Shown here: positions 1-7,421 of the stretch, piece by piece
How positions within the stretch are numbered: the first letter of the stretch is position 1
Layout of the letters: every line of letters begins with the position of its first letter
NCBI RefSeq assembly: GCF_016805305.1
Contig: NZ_JAERQN010000008.1
Location: 248,001-312,000, forward strand
Source: Falsiroseomonas ponticola
Lineage (GTDB): Bacteria; Pseudomonadota; Alphaproteobacteria; Acetobacterales; Acetobacteraceae
Direction of reading: 5' to 3'
DNA length: 64,000 nucleotides
Program-made: the position numbers and the translations under genes
The notes under the pieces: generated by a model
Seen by the model: only the letters and a program-made list of their open reading frames with translations
Databases searched by the model: none
Told to the model about the DNA's origin: nothing

Positions 1-35
1 AATTGCGCGTGACCACCGGGGGGTGCCTGTCGTGA
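1..35 (+). CDS. soxY: SoxY C-terminus (partial, runs off the left edge)
   Basis: Only the last ten codons and the TGA are inside the window, read in the third forward frame. They give LRVTTGGCLS. SoxY, the periplasmic thiosulfate-oxidation carrier, ends in a flexible Gly-Gly-Cys arm whose cysteine carries the sulfur substrate. The GGC here matches that arm, although two residues (LS) replace the usual trailing glycines. The assignment rests on this motif and on soxZ following immediately: the TGA overlaps the soxZ GTG as GTGA, which is typical of translational coupling. The rest of the sox operon must lie to the left. Confidence 0.72.
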   Translation, partial: LRVTTGGCLS

Positions 36-355
36 CGCTCGCGACCCCCCGCATCCGCGTCCTCCGCAGCGCCCGGCCGGGCGAGGCGGTGGAAATCCGC
101 GCCCTGATGGAACACCCGATGGAGACGGGGCTGCGCCAGGAAGGCGGGCGCGCCGCACCGCGGGACATGCTGCAGCGCCTGACCGTTTCCGTGAACGGGG
201 CGCTGGCCTTCCAGGCGGAGTTCCGCAACGGCACCTCCGCCAACCCCTACCACGTCTTCTTCCTGAAGCTGGACCGGACCAGCGAGCTGGTCTTCACCTG
301 GACGGATGAGCAGGGGCGCAGCGCCCGGGCCCAGGCGCGGGTCACGGTGGGCTAG
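32..355 (+). CDS. soxZ: Thiosulfate oxidation carrier complex protein SoxZ
   Basis: SoxZ pairs with SoxY in the periplasm; the SoxYZ heterodimer carries sulfur intermediates through the Sox cycle. The 107-residue product has the family length and landmarks: RIRV near the start, the HPMETG motif, ANPYHVFFLK in the second half and EFTWTDE-like FTWTDEQG near the end. GTG at 32 is chosen because it overlaps the soxY stop by four bases and follows a G-run at 18-23; an in-frame GTG at 23 would add three residues. A short GC hairpin with a T-run follows, so soxZ is the last gene of its transcript. Confidence 0.9.
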   Translation: MTLATPRIRVLRSARPGEAVEIRALMEHPMETGLRQEGGRAAPRDMLQRLTVSVNGALAFQAEFRNGTSANPYHVFFLKLDRTSELVFTWTDEQGRSARAQARVTVG

Positions 356-369
356 GAGGGGGGCTGAAT

Positions 370-390
370 CCGGCCCGCGAGGCCGGTTTT
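370..390 (+). terminator. Intrinsic terminator after soxZ
   Basis: A perfect 6-bp stem (CCGGCC / GGCCGG) with a 5-base loop is followed directly by four T residues, 15 bases after the soxZ stop. It separates the sox transcript from rplY. Confidence 0.7.
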
Positions 391-488
391 CCGCGCGGAG
401 CCTTGCGTCCGGGCGCCCTATCCGCTAGGCGTCGCCCCGCGTCGGCACCCCTGGAGGCCGGCGCTTTTCTTTTCAAAGGAGCCTGGCA

Positions 489-1184
489 ATGGTCCAGACT
501 GTTCGGATCGAGGCTGTGGCGCGCGAGCACGCAGGTAAGGGGGCAGCACGCGCGACCCGCCGTTCGGGGCTTGTCCCCGGTGTCGTCTATGGCGCCAAGC
601 AGGAAGCGACCCTCGTGGCGCTGGACCCGCGCGACGTCATGAAGGAACTGACCAAGGGCGGCTGGCAGTCGCACCTCTATGAGGTGGCGGTGAAGGACGG
701 CCCGACGGAGCGCACCATCATGCGCGACGTGCAGTTCGACCCGGTGACCGACCGCCCCGTCCATGTCGATTTCCAGCGCGTCGCCCCCGGCGCGCGTATC
801 CGCGTCCGCGTCCCGGTGTCCTTCCTCAACGAAGACACCTCCCCCGGCATCAAGGCCGGCGGCGTGCTGAACGTGGTGCGGCGCGAGGTCGAGGTGATGG
901 CCGAGATCGACAAGGTGCCGGATGGCTTCCAGATCGACCTCGGCGCCGCCAAGGTGGGCGAGAGCCTGCGCTGGTCCGCCATCAAGGACAATTTCGGCGC
1001 CCGCCCGGTGATCGTCGGCCGCGACTTCGTCGTGGCGACCATCGCCGCGCCGACCACGGATGAGTCGCTGGCCCCCGTGGCCGCGGCCCCGGCGCCGGAC
1101 CCCAAGGCCAAGGGCAAGGGCGGCAAGGCCGCCGCCCCGGCCAAGGCTGCCGCGGCCCCCGCCGCGCCCGCCAAGAAGAAGTGA
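489..1184 (+). CDS. rplY: 50S ribosomal protein L25 (CTC family)
   Basis: L25 binds 5S rRNA in the large subunit. The 231-residue product is the long CTC form: an N-terminal L25 beta-barrel (about residues 1-95, including GLVPGVVYG and HVDFQRV), then the C-terminal TL5-type domain, then an Ala/Lys/Pro-rich tail that ends in KKK. ATG 489 has a strong AAGGAG site at 476-481. It lies upstream of pth, the usual order in alphaproteobacteria. A 12-bp hairpin separates the two genes. Confidence 0.95.
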   Translation: MVQTVRIEAVAREHAGKGAARATRRSGLVPGVVYGAKQEATLVALDPRDVMKELTKGGWQSHLYEVAVKDGPTERTIMRDVQFDPVTDRPVHVDFQRVAPGARIRVRVPVSFLNEDTSPGIKAGGVLNVVRREVEVMAEIDKVPDGFQIDLGAAKVGESLRWSAIKDNFGARPVIVGRDFVVATIAAPTTDESLAPVAAAPAPDPKAKGKGGKAAAPAKAAAAPAAPAKKK

Positions 1185-1190
1185 GTGACC

Positions 1191-1225
1191 GCCGGCGCCG
1201 CTCCCCCCGGGGAAGCGGCGCCGGC
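1191..1225 (+). terminator. Strong hairpin between rplY and pth
   Basis: A perfect 12-bp GC stem (1191-1202 with 1214-1225) encloses an 11-base loop, seven bases after the rplY stop. No T-run follows, so it could be a transcript-end stabiliser or attenuator rather than a full Rho-independent terminator. Pth may be partly read through from rplY. Confidence 0.55.
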
Positions 1226-1296
1226 CCCCATCATCGATGCCCGGGCCGGGCCGCGCGGCAGTGCTGCCCGGCTTGCGCAGGGCTGCGGAGGATGTC

Positions 1297-1878
1297 GTGG
1301 CGCTGTTGTGGGTTGGCCTCGGGAATCCGGGGCAGGAACACGCGAAGCAGCGCCACAACATCGGCTTCATGGCGATGGACGCCATCGCCCGCCGCCACAA
1401 TTTCTCCAGCTGGCGGAAGCGCTTCAAGGGCCAGGTGGCGGAGGGCAGCATCGGCGGCACCAAGGTGCTGGCGCTGAAGCCCGAGACCTACATGAATGCC
1501 AGCGGCGATTCCGTGCAGCAGGCCGCGGCCTTCCTGAAGCTGGCGCCGGCCGATGTCTGGGCCTTCCATGACGAGCTGGACCTGGCGCCGGGCAAGGTGC
1601 GGGTGAAGAAGGGCGGCGGGGCCGCGGGCCATAACGGGCTGCGCGACATGCAGCGCGCCTTCGGCAGCCCGGATTTCTGGCGCGTGCGGCTCGGCATCGG
1701 GCATCCCGGGCACAAGGACCGCGTCCATGGCCATGTGCTCGGCAATTTCGCCAAGGTCGATACCTGGGTGGAGCCGCTGCTGGACGCGGTGGCCGATGCC
1801 GCGCCGCTGCTGGCCGCGGGCAAGGCCGAGGACTTCATGACGCGCATCGCACTTCTGACGCAGCAGGGACCGGCGTGA
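1297..1878 (+). CDS. pth: Peptidyl-tRNA hydrolase
   Basis: Pth releases tRNA from peptidyl-tRNA that drops off the ribosome. Starting at GTG 1297, five bases after a GGAGG at 1287-1291, gives 193 residues, almost exactly the E. coli length. Catalytic His20 and substrate-binding Asn10 fall at the family positions (VGLGNPG, then RHN). Asp92 in HDELDL and the GGGAAGHNGL loop are also present. An upstream in-frame ATG at 1237 would add 20 residues that do not fit the family. The gene overlaps the next coding region at TGATG. Confidence 0.95.
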   Translation: MALLWVGLGNPGQEHAKQRHNIGFMAMDAIARRHNFSSWRKRFKGQVAEGSIGGTKVLALKPETYMNASGDSVQQAAAFLKLAPADVWAFHDELDLAPGKVRVKKGGGAAGHNGLRDMQRAFGSPDFWRVRLGIGHPGHKDRVHGHVLGNFAKVDTWVEPLLDAVADAAPLLAAGKAEDFMTRIALLTQQGPA

Positions 1879-2348
1879 TGCAGGATGAGGACGGCATGTT
1901 CGGGGGCGATTTCGGCGGCCCCGGCCCCGAGGATTTCGCCAATGGCGCCGCGGCGCTGGCGGCGGGGCTGATCCGGGAAGCGCAGGCGCTGGCCGGCGCC
2001 GCCGCCGCGCTGCGCGCCACCGGCAACCCCAACCCGCCCGGCGTGGCGGCAGCCGAGCCGATCTCCGACGTGCGCCGCCTGCGCATGGTGCTGCACACCG
2101 CCGGCGAGGCCGCGCTGCGCGCGGCGCTGGCGCTGGATGCGGCCGCCCTGCTGGCGGAGAACCGCAGCCCGCAGGAACACGCCATCCGCATCGCCGATGC
2201 CGCCAAGCGCGTCGGCCTGCCGCCGGCGACGCTGGCGCCGCTGCTGCGCGCCGCGGCGCTGGATTTCCGCACCGACGACGCGGCGGCGCGCATCGCCGCC
2301 TCCACCCTGGCAGCCGATCTCTGCGCGCTGCTTGCTCAGGAAGGCTGA
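1878..2348 (+). CDS. Hypothetical protein between pth and ychF
   Basis: I do not recognise this 156-residue protein. It is very Ala-rich and predicted helical, with an acidic Gly/Pro/Phe-rich start (DEDGMFGGDFGGPGPEDF). It has no signal peptide, membrane segment, cysteine or obvious metal motif. ATG 1878 shares bases with the pth stop (TGATG), and ychF starts six bases after its stop. A purine-rich AGGAAGG at its 3' end probably serves as the ychF ribosome site. Tight packing between two translation genes argues it is real and co-expressed with them. A GTG at 1875 would add one residue. Confidence 0.75.
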   Translation: MQDEDGMFGGDFGGPGPEDFANGAAALAAGLIREAQALAGAAAALRATGNPNPPGVAAAEPISDVRRLRMVLHTAGEAALRAALALDAAALLAENRSPQEHAIRIADAAKRVGLPPATLAPLLRAAALDFRTDDAAARIAASTLAADLCALLAQEG

Positions 2349-2354
2349 TCTCCC

Positions 2355-3449
2355 ATGGGTTTCAACTGCGGCATCGTCGGCCTGCCCAATGTCGGCAAGT
2401 CCACCCTGTTCAACGCGCTGACGGCCACCGCCAGCGCCCAGGCCGCGAACTACCCCTTCTGCACGATCGAGCCGAATGTGGGCCGCGTGGCGGTGCCGGA
2501 TCCGCGGCTCGGCGTGCTGGCGAAGATCGGCAAGTCCCAGAAGATCGTGCCGACCAGCCTGGAATTCGTGGACATCGCCGGCCTGGTGCGCGGTGCCTCC
2601 AAGGGCGAGGGGCTGGGCAACCAGTTCCTGGCGAACATCCGGGAGGTGGATGCGATCGTCCATGTGCTGCGCTGCTTCGAGGACGACGACATCACCCATG
2701 TCGAGGGCAGCGTCGATCCGGTGCGGGATGCGGAGACGGTCGAGACGGAGCTGATGCTGGCCGACCTCGACAGCCTGGAGAAGCGCAGCATCGGGCTGCA
2801 GAAGCGCGCGCGCGGCGGCGACAAGGAAGCGGGCGCGCAGCTGGCGCTGATCGAGCCGATCCTGGCCGCGCTGCAGGAGGGCAGGCCCGCCCGCACGGCG
2901 ATCCCGAAGGGGGAGGAGGAGGCGGTGCGCCGCCTCCAGCTCATGACCTCCAAGCCCGTGCTCTATGTCTGCAACGTGGAGGAAGCCTCCGCCGCCAGCG
3001 GCAATGCCTTCAGCGCGCGGGTGTTCGAGATGGCGAAGGCGCAGGGGGCCAAGGCCGTCATCGTCTCCGCCGCCATCGAGGCCGAGATCAGCCAGATGGC
3101 GGATGCGGACCGGGCGGAGTTTCTGGAGTCGCTGGGCCTGGCCGATAGCGGGCTCGATCGCATCATCCGCGCGGGGTATGAGCTGCTGGGCCTGATCACC
3201 TATTTCACGGTGGGGCCGAAGGAGACGCGGGCCTGGACGATCGTGCGCGGCACCAAGGCGCCGGGCGCGGCGGGCGTGATCCATGGCGATTTCGAACGCG
3301 GCTTCATCGCGGCCGAGACCACGGCCTATGACGACTACACGACGCTGGGCGGCGAGCAGGGCGCCAAGGAAGCCGGCAAGATGCGCGTCGAGGGCAAGGA
3401 ATATGTCGTGAAGGACGGCGACGTGTTGCTGTTCAGGTTCAACGTGTAG
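2355..3449 (+). CDS. ychF: Redox/ribosome-associated ATPase YchF (OLA1 family)
   Basis: YchF is a TRAFAC-class P-loop protein that prefers ATP and binds the 70S ribosome; it is linked to oxidative stress and translation start. The 364-residue product has the G1 loop GLPNVGKS, the G3 region DIAGLVRGASKGEGLG, a central helical arm and a C-terminal TGS domain (YFTVGPKETRAWTI to the end). Length matches the family. It is the last gene of the pth cluster and is followed by a palindrome-rich spacer. Confidence 0.96.
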   Translation: MGFNCGIVGLPNVGKSTLFNALTATASAQAANYPFCTIEPNVGRVAVPDPRLGVLAKIGKSQKIVPTSLEFVDIAGLVRGASKGEGLGNQFLANIREVDAIVHVLRCFEDDDITHVEGSVDPVRDAETVETELMLADLDSLEKRSIGLQKRARGGDKEAGAQLALIEPILAALQEGRPARTAIPKGEEEAVRRLQLMTSKPVLYVCNVEEASAASGNAFSARVFEMAKAQGAKAVIVSAAIEAEISQMADADRAEFLESLGLADSGLDRIIRAGYELLGLITYFTVGPKETRAWTIVRGTKAPGAAGVIHGDFERGFIAAETTAYDDYTTLGGEQGAKEAGKMRVEGKEYVVKDGDVLLFRFNV

Positions 3450-3460
3450 CCTGTTGCCCA

Positions 3461-3591
3461 GGGGAAACGCCGTTTCCCCCGTACCCCCTTTGCCAAGGGC
3501 CAGCGGGCCCTTGGAACCCTTGTTTTGACGATGGTCCAGGGGGCTCTGCCCCCTGGTGGATGGGGTATGGGGAAGGCAAAGCCTTCCCCAT
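3461..3591. repeat. Cluster of four palindromic (REP-like) hairpins
   Basis: Four perfect inverted repeats fill the space between convergent ychF and dcp. They are: 8-bp stem at 3461-3468/3472-3479; 8-bp at 3493-3500/3507-3514; 9-bp at 3536-3544/3548-3556; and 11-bp at 3567-3577/3581-3591 (atggggaaggc, loop aaa). The last three have modular wording such as ccagggggc-tct-gccccctgg. They resemble dispersed intergenic palindromic units and could also end both transcripts. Confidence 0.75.
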
Positions 3592-3594
3592 CAA

Positions 3595-5619
3595 TCACGC
3601 TGCCAGCCCCCGTTTCCTGAGCAGCGCATCCACCGCCGGCTTGCGCCCCCTGAAGCCCACATAGAGTTCCATCGGGTCCCGCGTATCCCCGGCCTCGAAG
3701 ACCTGCCGCAGCTTCGCGGCCAGGTCCGGGTGGAAGGGGTCGCCCGCTTCCTCGAAGGCCTCGAAGCCGTCGGCGTCCAGCACTTCCGCCCACAGATAGA
3801 AGTAGTAGCCCGCGGCATAGCCGCCGCCCGCGAACAGATGCCCGAAATGGATCGGGCGGTGGCGGAGCCCGATCGCCTCCGGCATGCCGATCGACTGGAG
3901 AAAGTCGCTTTCGAAGCCGGCGAGGTCGAGCGTTTCCGGCGCCGCCACGCGGTGCAGCGCCAGGTCGATGAGGGCGGAGGAGACGTATTCCACCGTCGCG
4001 AAGCCCTGCCCCTCATTCCGCGCCGCCAGCAGTTTCTCCAGTACCGCCTCCGGCAGGGGCTCGCCGGTCTCCACGTGCCTCGCATAGCGGCGCAGGACGT
4101 CCGGCACGCTCAGCCAGTTCTCCATCACCTGCGACGGGAATTCGACGAAGTCGCCCAGCACCGCGGTGCCGGATTGCGACGGGTAGCGCGCGGTCGAGAG
4201 CAGCCCATGCAGCGCGTGGCCAAACTCATGGAACAGCGTGCGCGCATCGTCGAAGGACAGCAGCGTGGGGGATGCCTTCGCCACGTTGTTGTTGTTGACG
4301 ATGATGGGCGAGACGCGGCCATCCAGCGCATCCGCCACACGGAAGCTGCTCATCCAGGCGCCGGACCGCTTGCCCGCGCGGGCGAAATTGTCGAGGAGGA
4401 AGACGCCGCGATGCGTGCCGTCGGCCTCCGTCACCTCGAAGGCGCGGACATCGGGGTGGTAGCGCGGGATGTCGGCGCGTTCCTCGAAGCGGATGCCGAA
4501 CAGCCGCTTCGCCGTGTCGAAGACGGCGGCGAGCATGGCGTCCAGCGCGAAATAGGGTTTGAGCGCTCCGGCATCGATCTCGTGCTTGGCCTGGCGGGCG
4601 CGCTCCGCCCAGAAGCGCCAGTCCCAGGCCTCGATGGGGTCGTTGTGGCCGGCGGCGCGGGCCATGGCGGCCAACTCCTCGCGCTCCGCCGCCGCGCGGG
4701 CCTTGGCGGGCTCCCACGCCGCGCGCAGCAGGCCCTCCGCGGCCTCCGGCGTGCGGGCCATGGTGTCCACCAGCCGGTACTCCGCGAAATCCGTGTGGCC
4801 GAGCAGCCGGGCGCGTTCCGCCCGCAGGGCCAGGATCTCCCGCACCAGGGATGCATTGTCGCGGTCGGGATGCAGCGCCCCGCGGGCGACCCAGGCGCGC
4901 CAGGCACGCTCCCGCAGCGCGCGTTCCGTCGAGAAGGTCAGGAAGGGCTCGACGGAGGAGCGCGCGAGGGTGATGACGTAGCCCTCCTGCCCCCGCTCCT
5001 TCGCGGCCTCCCGCGCCGCCTGCACCAGGCTGTCCGGCAACCCGCCGAGCTGGTCCTCGGCCAACGCCAGGGTCCAGTCATTCTCGTCGGCCAGCACGTT
5101 CTGGCCGAAGGCGGTGTGGAGCGTCGCAAGGCGCGTGGAGAGTTCCGTCAGGCGGTCGCGCGTCGCCTGGTCCAGCGCCGCGCCGGATCGCAGCAGGCCC
5201 TGGTAGCGGCGGTCCAGCAGGCGCCGCTGGTCGGGGGCGAGGCCCAGGGCATCGATCCGCACATGCAGCGCGGCGACGCGCCGGAAGATGCCGGGATCCA
5301 GCGCGATGGCGGAGCGGTGGCGGGCCAGCTTCGGCGCCCAGTCCCGCTCCACCGCCTGCAACTCCGGCGTCGCCTGGCTGAGCGTCAGGTTGAAGAAGAC
5401 GGAGGCGATGCGGGTCAGCAGCGCGCCCGACCGCTCCAGCGCCTCCATCGTGTTGGCGAAATCGGGCTCGGCCGGGTTGTCGCCGATGGCGGCGATCTCC
5501 GCGCGATGGGCGTCCAGCGCGGCCTCGAAGGCCGGCGCGAAATGCCCGGCCCGGATCAGGTCGAAGGGCGGCACGCCGAAGGGGGTGGTCCAGGGGGCGA
5601 GGAGCGGGTTCTCGGTCAT
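3595..5619 (-). CDS. dcp: Peptidyl-dipeptidase Dcp (M3 zinc metallopeptidase)
   Basis: Dcp removes dipeptides from the C-terminus of peptides in the cytoplasm or periplasm. The zinc site HEFGH lies at residues 464-468, within TLFHEFGHALHG. The N-terminal part (NPLLAPWTTPFGVPPFD, ANTMEALERSG, LTRIASVFFNL) follows E. coli Dcp closely, and the 674-residue length agrees. ATG 5619 is chosen because the product then begins MTENPLL like known Dcp; ATG 5643 would add eight residues. Neither start has a good ribosome site. The gene stands alone, divergent from the MetE-like gene. Confidence 0.92.
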   Translation of the reverse strand: MTENPLLAPWTTPFGVPPFDLIRAGHFAPAFEAALDAHRAEIAAIGDNPAEPDFANTMEALERSGALLTRIASVFFNLTLSQATPELQAVERDWAPKLARHRSAIALDPGIFRRVAALHVRIDALGLAPDQRRLLDRRYQGLLRSGAALDQATRDRLTELSTRLATLHTAFGQNVLADENDWTLALAEDQLGGLPDSLVQAAREAAKERGQEGYVITLARSSVEPFLTFSTERALRERAWRAWVARGALHPDRDNASLVREILALRAERARLLGHTDFAEYRLVDTMARTPEAAEGLLRAAWEPAKARAAAEREELAAMARAAGHNDPIEAWDWRFWAERARQAKHEIDAGALKPYFALDAMLAAVFDTAKRLFGIRFEERADIPRYHPDVRAFEVTEADGTHRGVFLLDNFARAGKRSGAWMSSFRVADALDGRVSPIIVNNNNVAKASPTLLSFDDARTLFHEFGHALHGLLSTARYPSQSGTAVLGDFVEFPSQVMENWLSVPDVLRRYARHVETGEPLPEAVLEKLLAARNEGQGFATVEYVSSALIDLALHRVAAPETLDLAGFESDFLQSIGMPEAIGLRHRPIHFGHLFAGGGYAAGYYFYLWAEVLDADGFEAFEEAGDPFHPDLAAKLRQVFEAGDTRDPMELYVGFRGRKPAVDALLRKRGLAA

Positions 5620-5720
5620 GCGATAGTTGTGGGGTGCCGGCATGCGGGGGTCCAGACCTACTCGACAGGATCGCGCGATCCGGTAGCGTCGTCCCCAAGC
5701 ACCCGGGACGGAACGTGACC

Positions 5721-6893
5721 ATGAAGCACAGCGAGACGCGCATCCTGACCACCCATACCGGCAGCCTGCCGCGCCCGGCGGCGCTGACGAAGCTTTATGC
5801 GCGGCGCGTGCGGGGGGAGGCGGTGGACCCCAAGGCGATCGAGGCGGAGGGCCGCGCGGCGCTGCTCGGCGTGATCCCGAAGCAGATCGAAAGCGGGCTC
5901 GACATCATCAACAATGGCGAGCAGCAGCGGGAAAGCTTCGTGCTGTATCTCCGCCACCGGCTCAGCGGCCTTGGCGACAGCAGCAGCCGCACGGGCTGGG
6001 CGGACCTCGATGCCTATCCCGACTACAAGCAGCAGGTGAAGGAGCTGGCGGGGAAGCAGGAGGCCGTGACCAACACGGATTTCCTGCCCGCCGCGATCGG
6101 GGAGGTCCGCTACCTCGACCCCGCCGCCGTCAACGATGAATGCACGGATTTCCGCCAGGCACTGGCGGCGCATTCCGGCAGCTATGCGGAGGCCTTCCTG
6201 ACGGCGCCCTCCCCCGGCATCATCGGATCCATCGTGCAGAACCGGCACTATGACAGCGAGGAAGCCTATCTGGCGGCGCTGGGCGATGCGCTGCGCGTGG
6301 AATATGAGGCGATCGTCGCGCAGGGCTTCCTGCTGCAGCTGGATTGCCCCGACCTGGCACTGGAACGGCATTGTTCCTATCGCGACCGGCCGCTGAGTGA
6401 CTTCCTCGGCTTCTGCGAACGCGTCATCACGGCGATCAACCGGGCCATCGCGGCCATCCCACGGGACCGCGTGCGGCTGCATGTCTGCTGGGGCAATTAC
6501 GAGGGCCCGCATGACCATGACGTGCCGCTGGAGGACATCCTGCCGATCGTCACGCAGGCCAATGTCGGCGGCTTCGTGCTGCCCTTCGCCAATCCGCGCC
6601 ACGCGCATGAATACAAGGTCTTCGCGAAGCACCCGCTGGCGGAGGACCAGATCCTGGTCGCCGGCGTGCTCGACACCACCACCAACTTCATCGAGCACCC
6701 CGAGGTGATCGCCGACCGGATCGAGCGCGTGGCGCAGGTGATGGGCGATCCGCGGCGTGTGCAGGCCGGCACGGATTGCGGCTTCGATACCTCCGCGGGC
6801 CGCGGCCGCGTGGCGAATGACGTGGTCTGGGCCAAGCTGAAGTCGATGCGCCAGGGCGCGGAGATCGCCTCCGCCCGCCTGTTCAGGAACTGA
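5721..6893 (+). CDS. MetE C-terminal-like (cobalamin-independent methionine synthase II family) protein
   Basis: This 390-residue protein corresponds to the catalytic barrel of MetE without the N-terminal half. The same fold is used by thiol methyltransferases and epoxyalkane:CoM transferase. Likely zinc ligands are His254 and Cys256 (HVCWGNY) and Cys353 (GTDCGFDT). Start motif TTHTGSLPRP is typical of the stand-alone family. ATG 5721 follows GGACGGA; a GTG at 5715 is also possible. The reaction is not known: the protein lacks the folate-binding half needed for a standard MetE reaction, so a corrinoid-independent methyl or thiol transfer is inference. Confidence 0.85.
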   Translation: MKHSETRILTTHTGSLPRPAALTKLYARRVRGEAVDPKAIEAEGRAALLGVIPKQIESGLDIINNGEQQRESFVLYLRHRLSGLGDSSSRTGWADLDAYPDYKQQVKELAGKQEAVTNTDFLPAAIGEVRYLDPAAVNDECTDFRQALAAHSGSYAEAFLTAPSPGIIGSIVQNRHYDSEEAYLAALGDALRVEYEAIVAQGFLLQLDCPDLALERHCSYRDRPLSDFLGFCERVITAINRAIAAIPRDRVRLHVCWGNYEGPHDHDVPLEDILPIVTQANVGGFVLPFANPRHAHEYKVFAKHPLAEDQILVAGVLDTTTNFIEHPEVIADRIERVAQVMGDPRRVQAGTDCGFDTSAGRGRVANDVVWAKLKSMRQGAEIASARLFRN

Positions 6894-6984
6894 TCGCGAT
6901 GTGCTGGTTCTGCATGGGCCCCGACGCGCAGGGGCTGCGCGCCGAGGCGATCGAGGATGAGGAGGAGGAGGCGCCGGAGCCGGT

Positions 6985-7410
6985 TCAGGAAACCGGCGCG
7001 CCCACTGCCTCCAGCGCCGCGCGGGCCACTTCCATGTCATCGGAATAGTGGCCGCCGGAGACACCGATGGCGCCGATCATCTGGCCTTCCTCCATCACGG
7101 GATAGCCACCGCCGAAGATGGTCAGGCGCGGCGTATGCGTGATGCCGTGCAGCAGCGGCGGGTCGTTCTTGATGAAGTCCCACCAGACATGCGTGGCGAT
7201 GCCGAAGGAGGACGCCGTCCACGCCTTGTCCTGCGATATCTGGATGGCGAGGTGCGCGGCGCCGTCCATGGCGTGGAAGGCCTTGAGCTGGCCGCATTCA
7301 TTGACGATGGCGATGCACATCGCCTTCTTCAGCTCCCGCGATTTCGCGACCGCGGCCTCGATCATCCGCTGCGCGGTGTCGCCATCGATGCTGCGCTTGA
7401 TGATGGACAT
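6985..7410 (-). CDS. GlcG/HbpS family heme-binding-like protein
   Basis: 141 residues with the GlcG/HbpS hallmarks: AMCIAIVNECGQLKAFHAMDGA in the first half, DKAWTASSF in the middle and GGGYPV followed by IGAIGVSGG near the end. Family members bind heme or small cofactors, or are encoded beside oxidoreductases; the exact role is often unknown. It lies 11 bp downstream of the OYE-type flavoenzyme on the same strand, so the two are probably co-transcribed. Confidence 0.88.
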   Translation of the reverse strand: MSIIKRSIDGDTAQRMIEAAVAKSRELKKAMCIAIVNECGQLKAFHAMDGAAHLAIQISQDKAWTASSFGIATHVWWDFIKNDPPLLHGITHTPRLTIFGGGYPVMEEGQMIGAIGVSGGHYSDDMEVARAALEAVGAPVS

Positions 7411-7421
7411 TGGCGTTCCCC

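Noticed and set aside
3556..5718. A 720-codon plus-strand frame antisense to dcp
   Set aside because: dcp on the other strand has the zinc motif and full-length family similarity; the antisense frame has none.
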